In this document: positions 33,244-41,907 of the stretch, piece after piece
Position numbering within the stretch: position 1 is the stretch's first letter
Layout of the letters: the number at the start of each line of letters is the position of its first letter
NCBI GenBank assembly: GCA_030835125.1
Contig: JAUQWM010000005.1
Coordinates: 62,001-126,000 of the forward strand
From: Gemmatimonadaceae bacterium
GTDB lineage: Bacteria > Gemmatimonadota > Gemmatimonadetes > Gemmatimonadales > Gemmatimonadaceae
Length of the DNA: 64,000 nucleotides
Direction: 5' to 3'
Translations under genes and position numbers: made by a program
Notes under the pieces: model-generated
What the model saw: only the letters and a program-made list of their open reading frames with translations
Database searches by the model: none
What the model was told of the DNA's origin: nothing

Positions 33244-35966
33244 GCGCGCCTGACGAGCGCGATCGCCCCTGGCAGCGGCTGCGCCGGGCATTCCGGCTGC
33301 CACCGTCGCGTGACCGCCTCGCGGCGGAGGTCGACGACGAACTCCGATTCCACATCGAGGAGCGCATCGAGGAGTTCATGCGCGTAGACGGCCTGGCGCG
33401 GGCGGACGCCGAGCGCAAGGCGCGTGCCCTGTTCGGTGACCTGGACGGATACCGGCGCGATACCCGCGACATCGACTTCGCCATGAACGACAGGAGACAG
33501 CGCATGGATACCCGAGAGGCCCTCGTCCGGGAGACCCGCCTTGCCGCGCGCGCCCTCAGGCGCAGCCCGGCCTTCACGCTCGTGACCGTACTCACCCTGG
33601 GCCTCGGGCTCGGCGCCGCCACCGCGATCTTCACCCTGCTCGATGCCGTGGTGTTGCGGCCGCTCCCGTATCGCGATGCCGAGCGGCTGGTGGCGCTGTC
33701 CTCGCCGGTGCCCCGCCTCAAGGGCCAGACCCGCTGGGGCCTCGCGCGACACGAGATGTTCTACTTCCTCGACAACAGCCGCACGCTCGAGGCGCTCGGC
33801 GTCTACCAGGTCTCGAACGTCAGTGTGATGGGGAGCGGAGCCGAACGCACCGAGCGTGTCCGCTGGGTGCAGGCCAGCGCGAGCCTCATGACCGTGCTGG
33901 GCTTCGTGCCGCACCGCGGCCGGTTGATCCTGCCTGACGACAACCACAGCCAGATCCCCTCGGTCGTCGTGCTGGGACACGGCTACTGGCAGCGTCGCTA
34001 CGGCGGCGACCCGGGCATCGTCGGCACGAGCATCAGCATCGAGGGATTCCCGCTCACGGTCGTGGGCATACTGCCGGAGGGAGCGGACCTGCCTGATGAC
34101 AAGGTCGATCTCTGGGCGCCGGCCCACGTGGATTCCACCACCGTCATGAACAACCACACCTGGAGCGCGATCGGCCGGCTCCGACCCGGCGTCTCCGCGG
34201 AGGCGGCTGCGCGGGACCTGGCGCCGCTGACCGAGCGGCTTCCCGAGGTGTATCCCCAGGTCTACCGCCCGGATTTCGTTCGCAACACCGGCTTCAGCAC
34301 GGACGTCGTTCCCCTGCACGACGCGGTCGTCGGCTCGCTCGTGACGCGCTCCCTGTGGACGTTGTTCGGTGCGGTCGCCGTGGTCCTGCTGATCGCCGCC
34401 GCCAACGTCGGCAACCTGTTCCTCGTGCGCATCGACGCGCGTCGCCGGGAGATGGCCGTGCGCACGGCACTCGGCGCCGATCGCGCGCACATGGCGGTGC
34501 ACTACTTCGCCGAGGCGTTCCTGCTCGCCGCCGGCGCTGCCGTGATCGCCGTGGGGGTCGCCGGCGCGATGGTGCAACTGATGATTGCCACCGCGCCGGG
34601 CGAGTTGCCGCGATTGACGGAGGTCCGACTCGATGGCGTGAGCATGGCGTTCGCCGTCGTCGGTGCGCTCCTGGCGGGCATCGTCTTCAGCATCGTTCCG
34701 CTGTGGGGCGCGCGACCGGATATCGCCACGCTCCGCCAGGCAGCCCGCGGCCAGACGAGTTCGCGCCGGCGCATGACGGTGCGTCGGTTCCTGGTCGGAT
34801 CCCAGATGGCCCTGGCGGTGGTCCTCCTGGCCGCTGCGGGGTTGTTGCTGCAGACCTTCCGCAACCTCAGGACGGTTCGCCTGGGCTATGACCCGCAGGG
34901 CGTCCTGACCGTGGCCGTCGCCCTCCCGGAAATCACCTATGGGCGCGACGCGTTGCGAGCGTCCGCCGTCCTGGAGCAACTCGCGGACCGCCTACGGTTG
35001 CACGCGGGGGTCACCGCGGTCGGTTTTGGTGATCGGCTTCCGCTGTCCGGGGGCGACTGGTGCACCGGGGTGACACTCGAAACCGCCAGCGCGGGGGGAG
35101 CGGTGGGCACCTGTCCCCCGACCTCGCTGGTGTCACCAGGATACTTCGAGGCCATGGGCATCAAGGTCGAGGGTCGCGCGCTGGACTGGGCCGGGATGAG
35201 TGCGGGCGATGGGGCCATGGTGGTGAGTCGCGCCTTCGCGCGGCATCACTGGCCTGACGAGAGTGCCATCGGGAAGGGCATCCGCTTCACGCGCGGCGCG
35301 TACTATCGTGTGGTGGGCATCGCCGACGACGTCACGGGGTCGAGTGTGGACGGTTCGCCGATGGAGCTCGTCTACTTCCCCATGCGCCCGATGGCCGCGT
35401 CTCCCCTCTGGGGCGCACCGGTGCAGACCACGCTGGTGGTGCGTACCACGTCCGACAATCCGCTGGCGCTGCTGCCGGCAATCGGCGCCGCCCTGGCGGA
35501 GATCGAGCCGCAGGCAGCGCTCTCGAACACGGCGACGATGGAGACGATCGTTGCGCGCTCCCTGTCGCGTCACTCCTTCACCATGCTCCTGCTGCTGATC
35601 GCGGCCGTGGTAGCGGTCGGGCTCAGCGCGGTCGGCATCTACGGGGTCATGGCGTTCATGGCCGGACAGCGGCGCGGCGAAATCGGGATCCGCATGGCCC
35701 TCGGCGCACAGGCGTCGGCGATCAAGGCGATGGTCGTGCGCGAGTCCATGCTCCTGTGCGCTGCCGGGGTTGCCGTTGGCCTCGTCGGCGCGTTCCTCAC
35801 CACGCGAGCGCTGACGGCGTTGCTGTACGGCGTGCAGGCGACCGACCTGCCGACGTATGCGACCGTCGCGGGAGTATTGATGGCGGTGAGCGGGGCCGCG
35901 AGCTACCTGCCGGCACGTCGGGCCGCGAACGCGGATCCGGCCGCCGCGTTACGTGGGGATTCATGA
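33240..35966 (+). CDS. ADOP-family ABC permease, 908 aa
   Basis: ATG 33240 overlaps the padR stop. Residues about 20-95 form the ADOP N-terminal domain (AAEVDDELRFHIEERIEEFM, ADAERKARALFGDLDGYRRD). LRRSPAFTLVTVLTLGLGLG is TM1 of the first FtsX/MacB unit; AANVGNLFLVRIDARRREMA ends that unit and QRRGEIGIRMALGAQASAIK the second. The C-terminus is YLPARRAANADPAAALRGDS. As with the other copies there is no ATPase partner. Confidence 0.95.
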   Translation: MSAPDERDRPWQRLRRAFRLPPSRDRLAAEVDDELRFHIEERIEEFMRVDGLARADAERKARALFGDLDGYRRDTRDIDFAMNDRRQRMDTREALVRETRLAARALRRSPAFTLVTVLTLGLGLGAATAIFTLLDAVVLRPLPYRDAERLVALSSPVPRLKGQTRWGLARHEMFYFLDNSRTLEALGVYQVSNVSVMGSGAERTERVRWVQASASLMTVLGFVPHRGRLILPDDNHSQIPSVVVLGHGYWQRRYGGDPGIVGTSISIEGFPLTVVGILPEGADLPDDKVDLWAPAHVDSTTVMNNHTWSAIGRLRPGVSAEAAARDLAPLTERLPEVYPQVYRPDFVRNTGFSTDVVPLHDAVVGSLVTRSLWTLFGAVAVVLLIAAANVGNLFLVRIDARRREMAVRTALGADRAHMAVHYFAEAFLLAAGAAVIAVGVAGAMVQLMIATAPGELPRLTEVRLDGVSMAFAVVGALLAGIVFSIVPLWGARPDIATLRQAARGQTSSRRRMTVRRFLVGSQMALAVVLLAAAGLLLQTFRNLRTVRLGYDPQGVLTVAVALPEITYGRDALRASAVLEQLADRLRLHAGVTAVGFGDRLPLSGGDWCTGVTLETASAGGAVGTCPPTSLVSPGYFEAMGIKVEGRALDWAGMSAGDGAMVVSRAFARHHWPDESAIGKGIRFTRGAYYRVVGIADDVTGSSVDGSPMELVYFPMRPMAASPLWGAPVQTTLVVRTTSDNPLALLPAIGAALAEIEPQAALSNTATMETIVARSLSRHSFTMLLLLIAAVVAVGLSAVGIYGVMAFMAGQRRGEIGIRMALGAQASAIKAMVVRESMLLCAAGVAVGLVGAFLTTRALTALLYGVQATDLPTYATVAGVLMAVSGAASYLPARRAANADPAAALRGDS

Positions 35967-36124
35967 CGCGGTGCAGTTTCCGTGGGCCGGGCACCGATGC
36001 CGCGTTCTACCTGCAGTACGTCGCGCGTTTCGAGATCATGCGGCGCTAGCATCCCGGCGGCTGATATCCGGTAACAGACCCAGCCACTTTCCACTGAACG
36101 CAGCCAACCGTACCTTGGCTGCTC

Positions 36125-36961
36125 ATGGCCAGGCGAGTCGGGGTCGGGCAATTCTTCGCGTGGAACGGCGGGTGCCTGTTCATCGGGCATCACGATCGGC
36201 AACTCCCCGTCCATGCTCACCAAGCCATCCAGCTCGTCGTCGCGAGCGCGGGTTGCCACGGCGTTCGCGCCGACGAGACAGACCCATGGGGCACCTACTC
36301 GGTGGCGGCCATCGCGTCGCGACAACCCCACTCGCTCGATGTAACCGGCTCCGACTACGGGGCGGTCATCTTCGTCGAACCCGAGACGCGTGAGGGGCGT
36401 TCCATCGCCCGGCGCTTCTCCGATAGCGGCATCGTGGAAGCGGGAGATCCCGGCGTCCGTGAGATCGCGGATGAGATGTTCGACCGCTGGCTGGAAGGCC
36501 GGGGAACGGAAGCGGTGTCACAGGTGCACCGCCTGGTTCGGGTGCTCTCCGCAGGCGCGGAGCCCGCGGAGGTGACCGATCCCCGGATCCTCAGCGCCAT
36601 CGAGTACATCAACCAGCATCTCGGCCGCGCCGTCACGCTCGATGAAGTCGCGTCGCATGCATGCCTGTCGCCGAGTCGATTCCGCCACCTGTTCAGCGAA
36701 CAGACGAGCATGGGCCTTCGCCCCTACATCCTCTGGCGACGCTTTCTCCTGGTCTGGGACCTCCTCATGAAGGGCGGGACGCTGTCCGAGGCAGCGCATG
36801 CGGCCGGCTTTGCCGACGCGGCTCACCTCAGTCGTACCTCCGTCCGCACCTTCGGATTCGCACCCTCCGCGATACAGCTCCTGTCCTCGCCGCCGGATCC
36901 GCGCCACCTCCCGCGGCGGTCATCCCTGGAGCACGGACCGGCACGGGCCGCAAAAGGCTGA
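36125..36961 (+). CDS. AraC-family transcription regulator, 278 aa
   Basis: The N-terminal 140 residues are a cupin-like sensor region with HHDRQLPVHAHQAIQLVVA. The C-terminal double HTH is clear: ILSAIEYINQHLGRAVTLDE, VASHACLSPSRFRHLFSEQT, LRPYILWRRFLLVWDLLMKG and EAAHAAGFADAAHLSRTSVR with the second-HTH GFADxxHLSR motif. Ligand and targets are unknown; it stands alone between the ADOP gene and a convergent cyclase gene. Confidence 0.93.
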   Translation: MARRVGVGQFFAWNGGCLFIGHHDRQLPVHAHQAIQLVVASAGCHGVRADETDPWGTYSVAAIASRQPHSLDVTGSDYGAVIFVEPETREGRSIARRFSDSGIVEAGDPGVREIADEMFDRWLEGRGTEAVSQVHRLVRVLSAGAEPAEVTDPRILSAIEYINQHLGRAVTLDEVASHACLSPSRFRHLFSEQTSMGLRPYILWRRFLLVWDLLMKGGTLSEAAHAAGFADAAHLSRTSVRTFGFAPSAIQLLSSPPDPRHLPRRSSLEHGPARAAKG

Positions 36962-36988
36962 ACGATCGGGAGTACGGTCCAGGGAAAG

Positions 36989-37657
36989 TCAGTCCCGTAA
37001 CGACACAAAGGCCCGCACGGGAAACGTGCCGCAGCCCTTCACTTTTACCGGCACGGCGGAGAACCGGCCACCGTGCGCCGGAACCGCGGCGAGGCCGCAC
37101 AGGTGCTCCACGATCGGGATGTCACGGCCGAGCAGGATCGTGTGCACCGGGCGCTTTCCCGTGGCGATGCTGTCGATGTTCATCGAATCGATGCCGACCA
37201 GCGCGGCCCCCGCCTTTGCCAGCCACTCGGCAGCGCGCTCCGTGAGGTGTGGGTGTCCCTCGAAATAGGCATCCGTGCGCCAGCGCTGGTCCCACCCGGT
37301 GTGGAACAGCACCGCGCGCCCGCCGACTGCCTGTGCGGACAACGGAACGGTGTCGATCGCGACACTCGTCGCAATGTCGACCGGCACCACGAGGCACTCG
37401 AGGTCCGCGACGGATTCAAGTGGCAGTTCCGACAGGTCCTTGCCGTGTGCGTAGCGGTGGAATGGACTGTCGACGTAGGTGCCGGTATTGGCGACCATCT
37501 CGATCCTGCCGATCTGGAACTCGGCGCCGTCATAGATGGATCGCGACTCCTCGCGGCTTCGCCAGTCGCAGATGACCGGCGCGGGGAGTCCCTTGTAGGT
37601 CACCATGCCATCCTCGACGACATGGCTGACGTCGATCAGTCGCGCGCGTGCCTGCAT
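36989..37657 (-). CDS. Cyclase-family (kynurenine-formamidase-like) protein, 222 aa
   Basis: ATG 37657 gives MQARARLIDVSHVVEDGMVT, the standard cyclase-family start. The metal-site region reads ANTGTYVDSPFHRYAHGKDL where the family consensus is HTGTHxDAPxH: the first two His are Asn and Tyr here, while the Asp and last His are kept. Later motifs AVLFHTGWDQRW, LVGIDSMNID and IPIVEHLCGL are typical. The catalytic metal site may be altered or the enzyme may belong to a distinct subfamily. The substrate (an amide or lactone) is unknown. Confidence 0.87.
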   Translation of the reverse strand: MQARARLIDVSHVVEDGMVTYKGLPAPVICDWRSREESRSIYDGAEFQIGRIEMVANTGTYVDSPFHRYAHGKDLSELPLESVADLECLVVPVDIATSVAIDTVPLSAQAVGGRAVLFHTGWDQRWRTDAYFEGHPHLTERAAEWLAKAGAALVGIDSMNIDSIATGKRPVHTILLGRDIPIVEHLCGLAAVPAHGGRFSAVPVKVKGCGTFPVRAFVSLRD

Positions 37658-37866
37658 GAGTCCTCGATAGTGAAGAGACGTTCCGGAGCCATCGACGGTG
37701 CGATGTCCGTCCCCGAACGAACCTGGGGACCTGCGTGTCCGGTGGCTTGAACGTAGCGGTTGCGCGAGACATCCAGCGCGGGATGCACCCGGCCTTGACG
37801 GGACGGTTGCCCAGAGCGAGAACTCACCATTACGCCGCCCGCCGTCCCCGTTGCTCCCCGCGATCC

Positions 37867-39429
37867 ATGCGTATTGCACTCCTCGCCGCCGTGTTCCTGG
37901 TTGCCTGTTGCCTCACCGCGCACGCAGCTCCCCAGGCACCACCCGCGCCCGACGGTTTCGGTGAGGCCTTCCAGGCGAGACCGCTGGCCGATGGACCCGT
38001 GAAGGTCGGGCCGGCGCGGGGCACGGTGATCGTGGTGGGCGGCGGGTCGCTGGGGCCCGAGGTCTACCAGGCGTTCATCGCCGCCGCGGGCGGGCCGGAC
38101 GCCCTCATTCTCGTCGTGCCTAACGCTGGCGGCGCCGACTCGGTGTCGCCCAATACGGGACAGGCGTGGAAGAGCAACGGAGCGAGGAACGTCGCCGTGC
38201 TGTTCACCAGGGACCGCAAGGCCGCCGACAGCGACGCGTTTGTGGCGCCCATCAGGAGGGCCGGCGGGGTCTGGTTCGAGGGCGGACGGCAGTTCCGCCT
38301 CGTTCAGGATTATGGCGGCACGCAGACCGAGCGCGAGTTCCTGGCGCTCCTCGAGCGGGGCGGCGTGGTCGGCGGGTCGTCCGCGGGCGCCACGATCCTC
38401 GGGGACTTCATGGTCCGCGGCGCGCCCTCGAACGACAACGCCATCATGGACTTTCCGGGATACCAGCGCGCGTTCGGCTACCTGCGCGGGGTCGCGATCG
38501 ACCAGCACGTGGTCGCGCGCTCACGGCTGCCCGACCTCGCCGACTCCATCATCACGCGCTATCCGGGCCTGCTGGGCATCTCCGAGGACGAAGGGACGGC
38601 CTGGATCATCCGCGGCGACACGGGACGCATCATCGGCCGCAACAAGGCCTTCGTGTACAACGGGCGGGACGCGAACGACGCCGGCAGCCCGTTCCTCACC
38701 CTGTTCCCCGGCGACCGGTACGACCTCCATGCCCGCCGCGTCATCGGCAGGGCCCGGGACCGGTCACCTGTCAGCGTCGACCTGATCCGGTCGATGTTCT
38801 CGGGATACGAGGATCCCGCCCGCGGCGGGGCCACGGTCCTCGTCGCGCAACGCGGGGACGTGTTCATCGACCAGGCGTTTGGCATCCCGGCCCAGCCGCG
38901 CCACATGCCGCGCACGACGCTTCCGCAGTTCGACCTGGGGGAGATCGGGCGGACCCTTACCTCGTTATGCGCCCAGATGCCGGCACCGGTCGCACGAGGG
39001 CGCGGTACACCGGGCGGGGCCGCCGCCGGAACGGCCGGGGAAGGCCGGGGAAGAGGTGGTCCGCCCCCGTCCCCCCTCCAGGGTTGTGTGTCGCGCGTGT
39101 CCGGTCCGATCGGCGCGCACCAGACCGTCGCCGTCGACTCGCTGCGGATCCACTCCTCCGTCGACGAGCTGTACCGATTCGCCCTCGGCCTCGAGGTGCC
39201 GGTGACGTGGCGCGACGCGGATTACGCGAAGGGATGGACGGTCGACACCTACAGCGGGACGACCCGGCTGGCAGCGTATGCGACGGCCAACGGAAAGCGC
39301 GGGGCATTCGTCCGGGTTCCCGATCACGGCGTCACGATCATCATCCTCACGAACGATGCGTCCGCCGACGCCCGCGGGATGGCGCAACAACTCCTGGACC
39401 AGGTGCTGGCGCGGGCGACGCGTCACTGA
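37867..39429 (+). CDS. Cyanophycinase-like (S51) lipoprotein with degenerate beta-lactamase-like tail, 520 aa
   Basis: ATG 37867 opens MRIALLAAVFLVACC, with a possible lipobox LVAC. Residues about 50-290 are S51/cyanophycinase-like: GTVIVVGGGSLGPEVYQAF, VWFEGGRQFRLVQDY and the nucleophile region VVGGSSAGATILGD (Ser172). After about 320, VLVAQRGDVFIDQAFGI and later YAKGWTVDTYSGTTRLA and GVTIIILTNDASADARGMAQ resemble the first and last strands of serine beta-lactamase-like hydrolases, but the central catalytic part (SxxK, YxN) is missing and replaced by a Gly/Pro/Arg-rich linker. The cleaved substrate may be a peptide; true cyanophycin use is unproven. Confidence 0.82.
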   Translation: MRIALLAAVFLVACCLTAHAAPQAPPAPDGFGEAFQARPLADGPVKVGPARGTVIVVGGGSLGPEVYQAFIAAAGGPDALILVVPNAGGADSVSPNTGQAWKSNGARNVAVLFTRDRKAADSDAFVAPIRRAGGVWFEGGRQFRLVQDYGGTQTEREFLALLERGGVVGGSSAGATILGDFMVRGAPSNDNAIMDFPGYQRAFGYLRGVAIDQHVVARSRLPDLADSIITRYPGLLGISEDEGTAWIIRGDTGRIIGRNKAFVYNGRDANDAGSPFLTLFPGDRYDLHARRVIGRARDRSPVSVDLIRSMFSGYEDPARGGATVLVAQRGDVFIDQAFGIPAQPRHMPRTTLPQFDLGEIGRTLTSLCAQMPAPVARGRGTPGGAAAGTAGEGRGRGGPPPSPLQGCVSRVSGPIGAHQTVAVDSLRIHSSVDELYRFALGLEVPVTWRDADYAKGWTVDTYSGTTRLAAYATANGKRGAFVRVPDHGVTIIILTNDASADARGMAQQLLDQVLARATRH

Positions 39430-39453
39430 GCGGGGGGAGGCGAGGAAATCTCC

Positions 39454-40332
39454 ATGACCGCCAGCATCTCGGTGGTGATCCCGGCGTTCCAGGCACAGCC
39501 CTATATCGGCCGCGCGGTGGCCAGCGTGCTGGAGCAGACGCGCGGGGACTTCGAGATCGTGGTGGTTGCCGATGACGGCACTGACTATGCGGCCCTCCTC
39601 CATCATGTTGATCGTGCCGGACAGCGGATCCGGTGCGTCACCACGGGCGGCATCGGGACCGGGCCGGCGAACGCGAGGAACGTGGGCCTCGATGCCGCCA
39701 ACGGGCCGATCATCGCGGCGCTCGATGCGGATGACATGCTCGAACGCACCGCGCTGGAACGACTGGCGCCGCTGGCCGCCGAGCACGGGGCCGCGTACGG
39801 CGCCACCCGCTTCATCGACGAGGAGACGGGCGCCGAACTCGGAAGCCTGGATCGGGTGCTCCCCTCGGGACTGCTCCGGCTCGAGGACATCCTGACGAGC
39901 CGGATCCATACCTACTCCGGGATCGTCGTCGACCGGAACCGGGTCACCGCCCGCTGGCCCGAGTGGAGGGAACTCTGGGAGGACGTGACCTTCACCGTCC
40001 GCTGCTTCGACGATGTCGAAGCCATGTACCAGCTGGATGAACCTTTGTATCGCTACCATCGCGTGCCCGGCTCACTCTGCAATCGGGCGGAGAGTGGCGA
40101 AGAGCACCTCGCGTCGGCGCGCCGCTTGGCGGCACGGTTGGAGGCAGGTGACACCCTGGGCCTCCGAAACGCGGACTCCCGCGCGACGTTTCACCGATAC
40201 CTCCTGAGCCGGCAACGCCTCGAGGAGGCCTTCGTCCGGGCGCTGGAAAACGGCACCGTCAGCGACTTCCACGCCTTCATCAGCACCAACCGCGAGATGC
40301 TGTACCGGTTGGACGACCCGACCAGCTCCTGA
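39454..40332 (+). CDS. Glycosyltransferase family 2, 292 aa
   Basis: SISVVIPAFQAQPYIGRAVA and SVLEQTRGDFEIVVVADDGT form the GT-A nucleotide site; PANARNVGLDAANGPIIAAL then DADDML is the DxD-like metal motif. WEDVTFTVRCFDDVEAMYQL resembles the acceptor-side ED motif. The gene is 24 nt downstream of the S51-like gene with GGGGAGG before the ATG. Acceptor and sugar are unknown; no polysaccharide cluster is next to it. Confidence 0.92.
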   Translation: MTASISVVIPAFQAQPYIGRAVASVLEQTRGDFEIVVVADDGTDYAALLHHVDRAGQRIRCVTTGGIGTGPANARNVGLDAANGPIIAALDADDMLERTALERLAPLAAEHGAAYGATRFIDEETGAELGSLDRVLPSGLLRLEDILTSRIHTYSGIVVDRNRVTARWPEWRELWEDVTFTVRCFDDVEAMYQLDEPLYRYHRVPGSLCNRAESGEEHLASARRLAARLEAGDTLGLRNADSRATFHRYLLSRQRLEEAFVRALENGTVSDFHAFISTNREMLYRLDDPTSS

Positions 40333-40346
40333 GGATAGTCCGGCGG

Positions 40347-41891
40347 TTACGGCGGAAGGAACGCTCGCACGGCGTCGATCGTGTCAGCGTCCTCGGGGCG
40401 CTTGTCCGGACGATAGCCCTTCACGCGCGCGAAACGCAGGGTGACGCCACCGGGGTACTGGGAACTCCGCTGCACCTCGTTGAACGCGACCTCGACGACC
40501 AGTTCGGGACGAACAAATACCACGTTCCCCTCGCGGTGCGTCTCACGGGCCAGCAACTCGCGGGTCTGCCACGCGAGCAGTTCATCGGTCATCCCCTTGA
40601 ACGTCTTGCCGAGCATGATGAAGCCGCCGGTCCCGGGGTCGCGCGCACCGAGGTGAAGGTTGGAGAGCCACCCATGGCGGCGGCCAGATCCCCACTCCAC
40701 CGCCAGGACCACCAGGTCCAGCGTGCGCGCCACCTTCACCTTCACCCACGCCGAACCGCGCCTCCCGGCAGCATACGATGCCGCCAGGGACTTCACGACC
40801 ACCCCCTCGTGGCCTCGCTCGAGTGCGTTGGCCATGAACCGTCCTGCTCCACGCTCGTCGTCCGTCATCACGCGTGGCACGCGCGTCGCAACGGGCAACA
40901 GGCGGTCGAGCCGGGCCAGGCGTTCCGCTAGCGGGCGGTCGATGACCTCCTCTCCATCGAGCAGGAGCACATCGAAGAAAAACGGAGTCAGCGGCCGCTC
41001 GGCGCGCAGGGCATCCACGTCCAGTCGTCGGCCGAACCGGCGCATCGTGTCCTGGAACGACAATGGTCGTCCATCGGGCGCAAGCGCGAGGACCTCACCG
41101 TCGAGGATGAACTGCTGTGCGTCGAGCGCGCGAGCCGCTTCGACGACTTCGGGAAGCCGGTCGGTGACATCGTTCAGGTTGCGCGTGTAGATCGCGACGC
41201 GATCCCGGTCACGGTGCACCTGGATCCGTGCGCCGTCCAGCTTCCACTCGATGGCCACCACTCCGCCGCCGGCCGCCTGCATCGCTTCGCCAACCTCGTC
41301 GGCCGAGTCCGCGAGCATTGGTTGTACGGGGCGGAAGAGTTCGACGCGATAGGCGGCGAGGGCGGCGAGCGCCGTGTCACCCTCTGCCAACACGGCACGT
41401 GCGACGGTGCCGAGGTCTCCGGCCAGCATGACGGCCCGCCGAAGCTTCTCCTTCTCGACCTGCGCGGCCTTCGCGACGGCGTCGAGCAGGATCCCTTCGA
41501 GCGCTCCCTGCCGGACTTCACCGACGACGAGCGATGAAAGGAACTCCTGTTCGTCAGCGGTGGCGCGCGTGAAGAGGCCGCGCAGCAGGTCCATTCTTCG
41601 TGCCGCCGAACCACTGCCAGTCGCGGACTGAAGTGCCGAGAAGGTGGTGTCGACGTCGCGCAGTTCGAGCGTCGCCTCCTCCGCCGGCGTTGCCTCGCGC
41701 GCACCGGCCGCCATCGCCCAGCCAGCCCCGAGCTTCCCCTGGCGGGGCCAGCCGAGGAGGAAACCCACCGCGATCTCTACCTCGTCGCCGTCCATCTCGT
41801 TGAGCAAGGTGGCGAGCCGCGCGGTCTTGTCCAGGCGACGCGGAGTGGACGCAACCTGGGCGGAGGCGGCAACGAGGGTGGAGAGCTTCAT
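40347..41891 (-). CDS. ATP-dependent DNA ligase (LigB-like), 514 aa
   Basis: Residues 1-190 form an N-terminal helical DNA-binding domain (AVLAEGDTALAALAAYRVEL near its end). The adenylation motif I is AIEWKLDGARIQVHRD, Lys being the nucleophile; motif III FFFDVLLLDGEEV, IV GHEGVVVKSLAA and V AWVKVKVARTLDLVVLAVEW follow, with an OB-fold C-terminus ending FARVKGYRPDKRPED. The length suits mycobacterial LigB/archaeal-type ligases used in repair in addition to LigA. It is a separate gene from the LigD parts at 47.6-49.3 kb. Confidence 0.95.
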   Translation of the reverse strand: MKLSTLVAASAQVASTPRRLDKTARLATLLNEMDGDEVEIAVGFLLGWPRQGKLGAGWAMAAGAREATPAEEATLELRDVDTTFSALQSATGSGSAARRMDLLRGLFTRATADEQEFLSSLVVGEVRQGALEGILLDAVAKAAQVEKEKLRRAVMLAGDLGTVARAVLAEGDTALAALAAYRVELFRPVQPMLADSADEVGEAMQAAGGGVVAIEWKLDGARIQVHRDRDRVAIYTRNLNDVTDRLPEVVEAARALDAQQFILDGEVLALAPDGRPLSFQDTMRRFGRRLDVDALRAERPLTPFFFDVLLLDGEEVIDRPLAERLARLDRLLPVATRVPRVMTDDERGAGRFMANALERGHEGVVVKSLAASYAAGRRGSAWVKVKVARTLDLVVLAVEWGSGRRHGWLSNLHLGARDPGTGGFIMLGKTFKGMTDELLAWQTRELLARETHREGNVVFVRPELVVEVAFNEVQRSSQYPGGVTLRFARVKGYRPDKRPEDADTIDAVRAFLPP

Positions 41892-41907
41892 CGAAGGTGG
41901 CTCCGTG

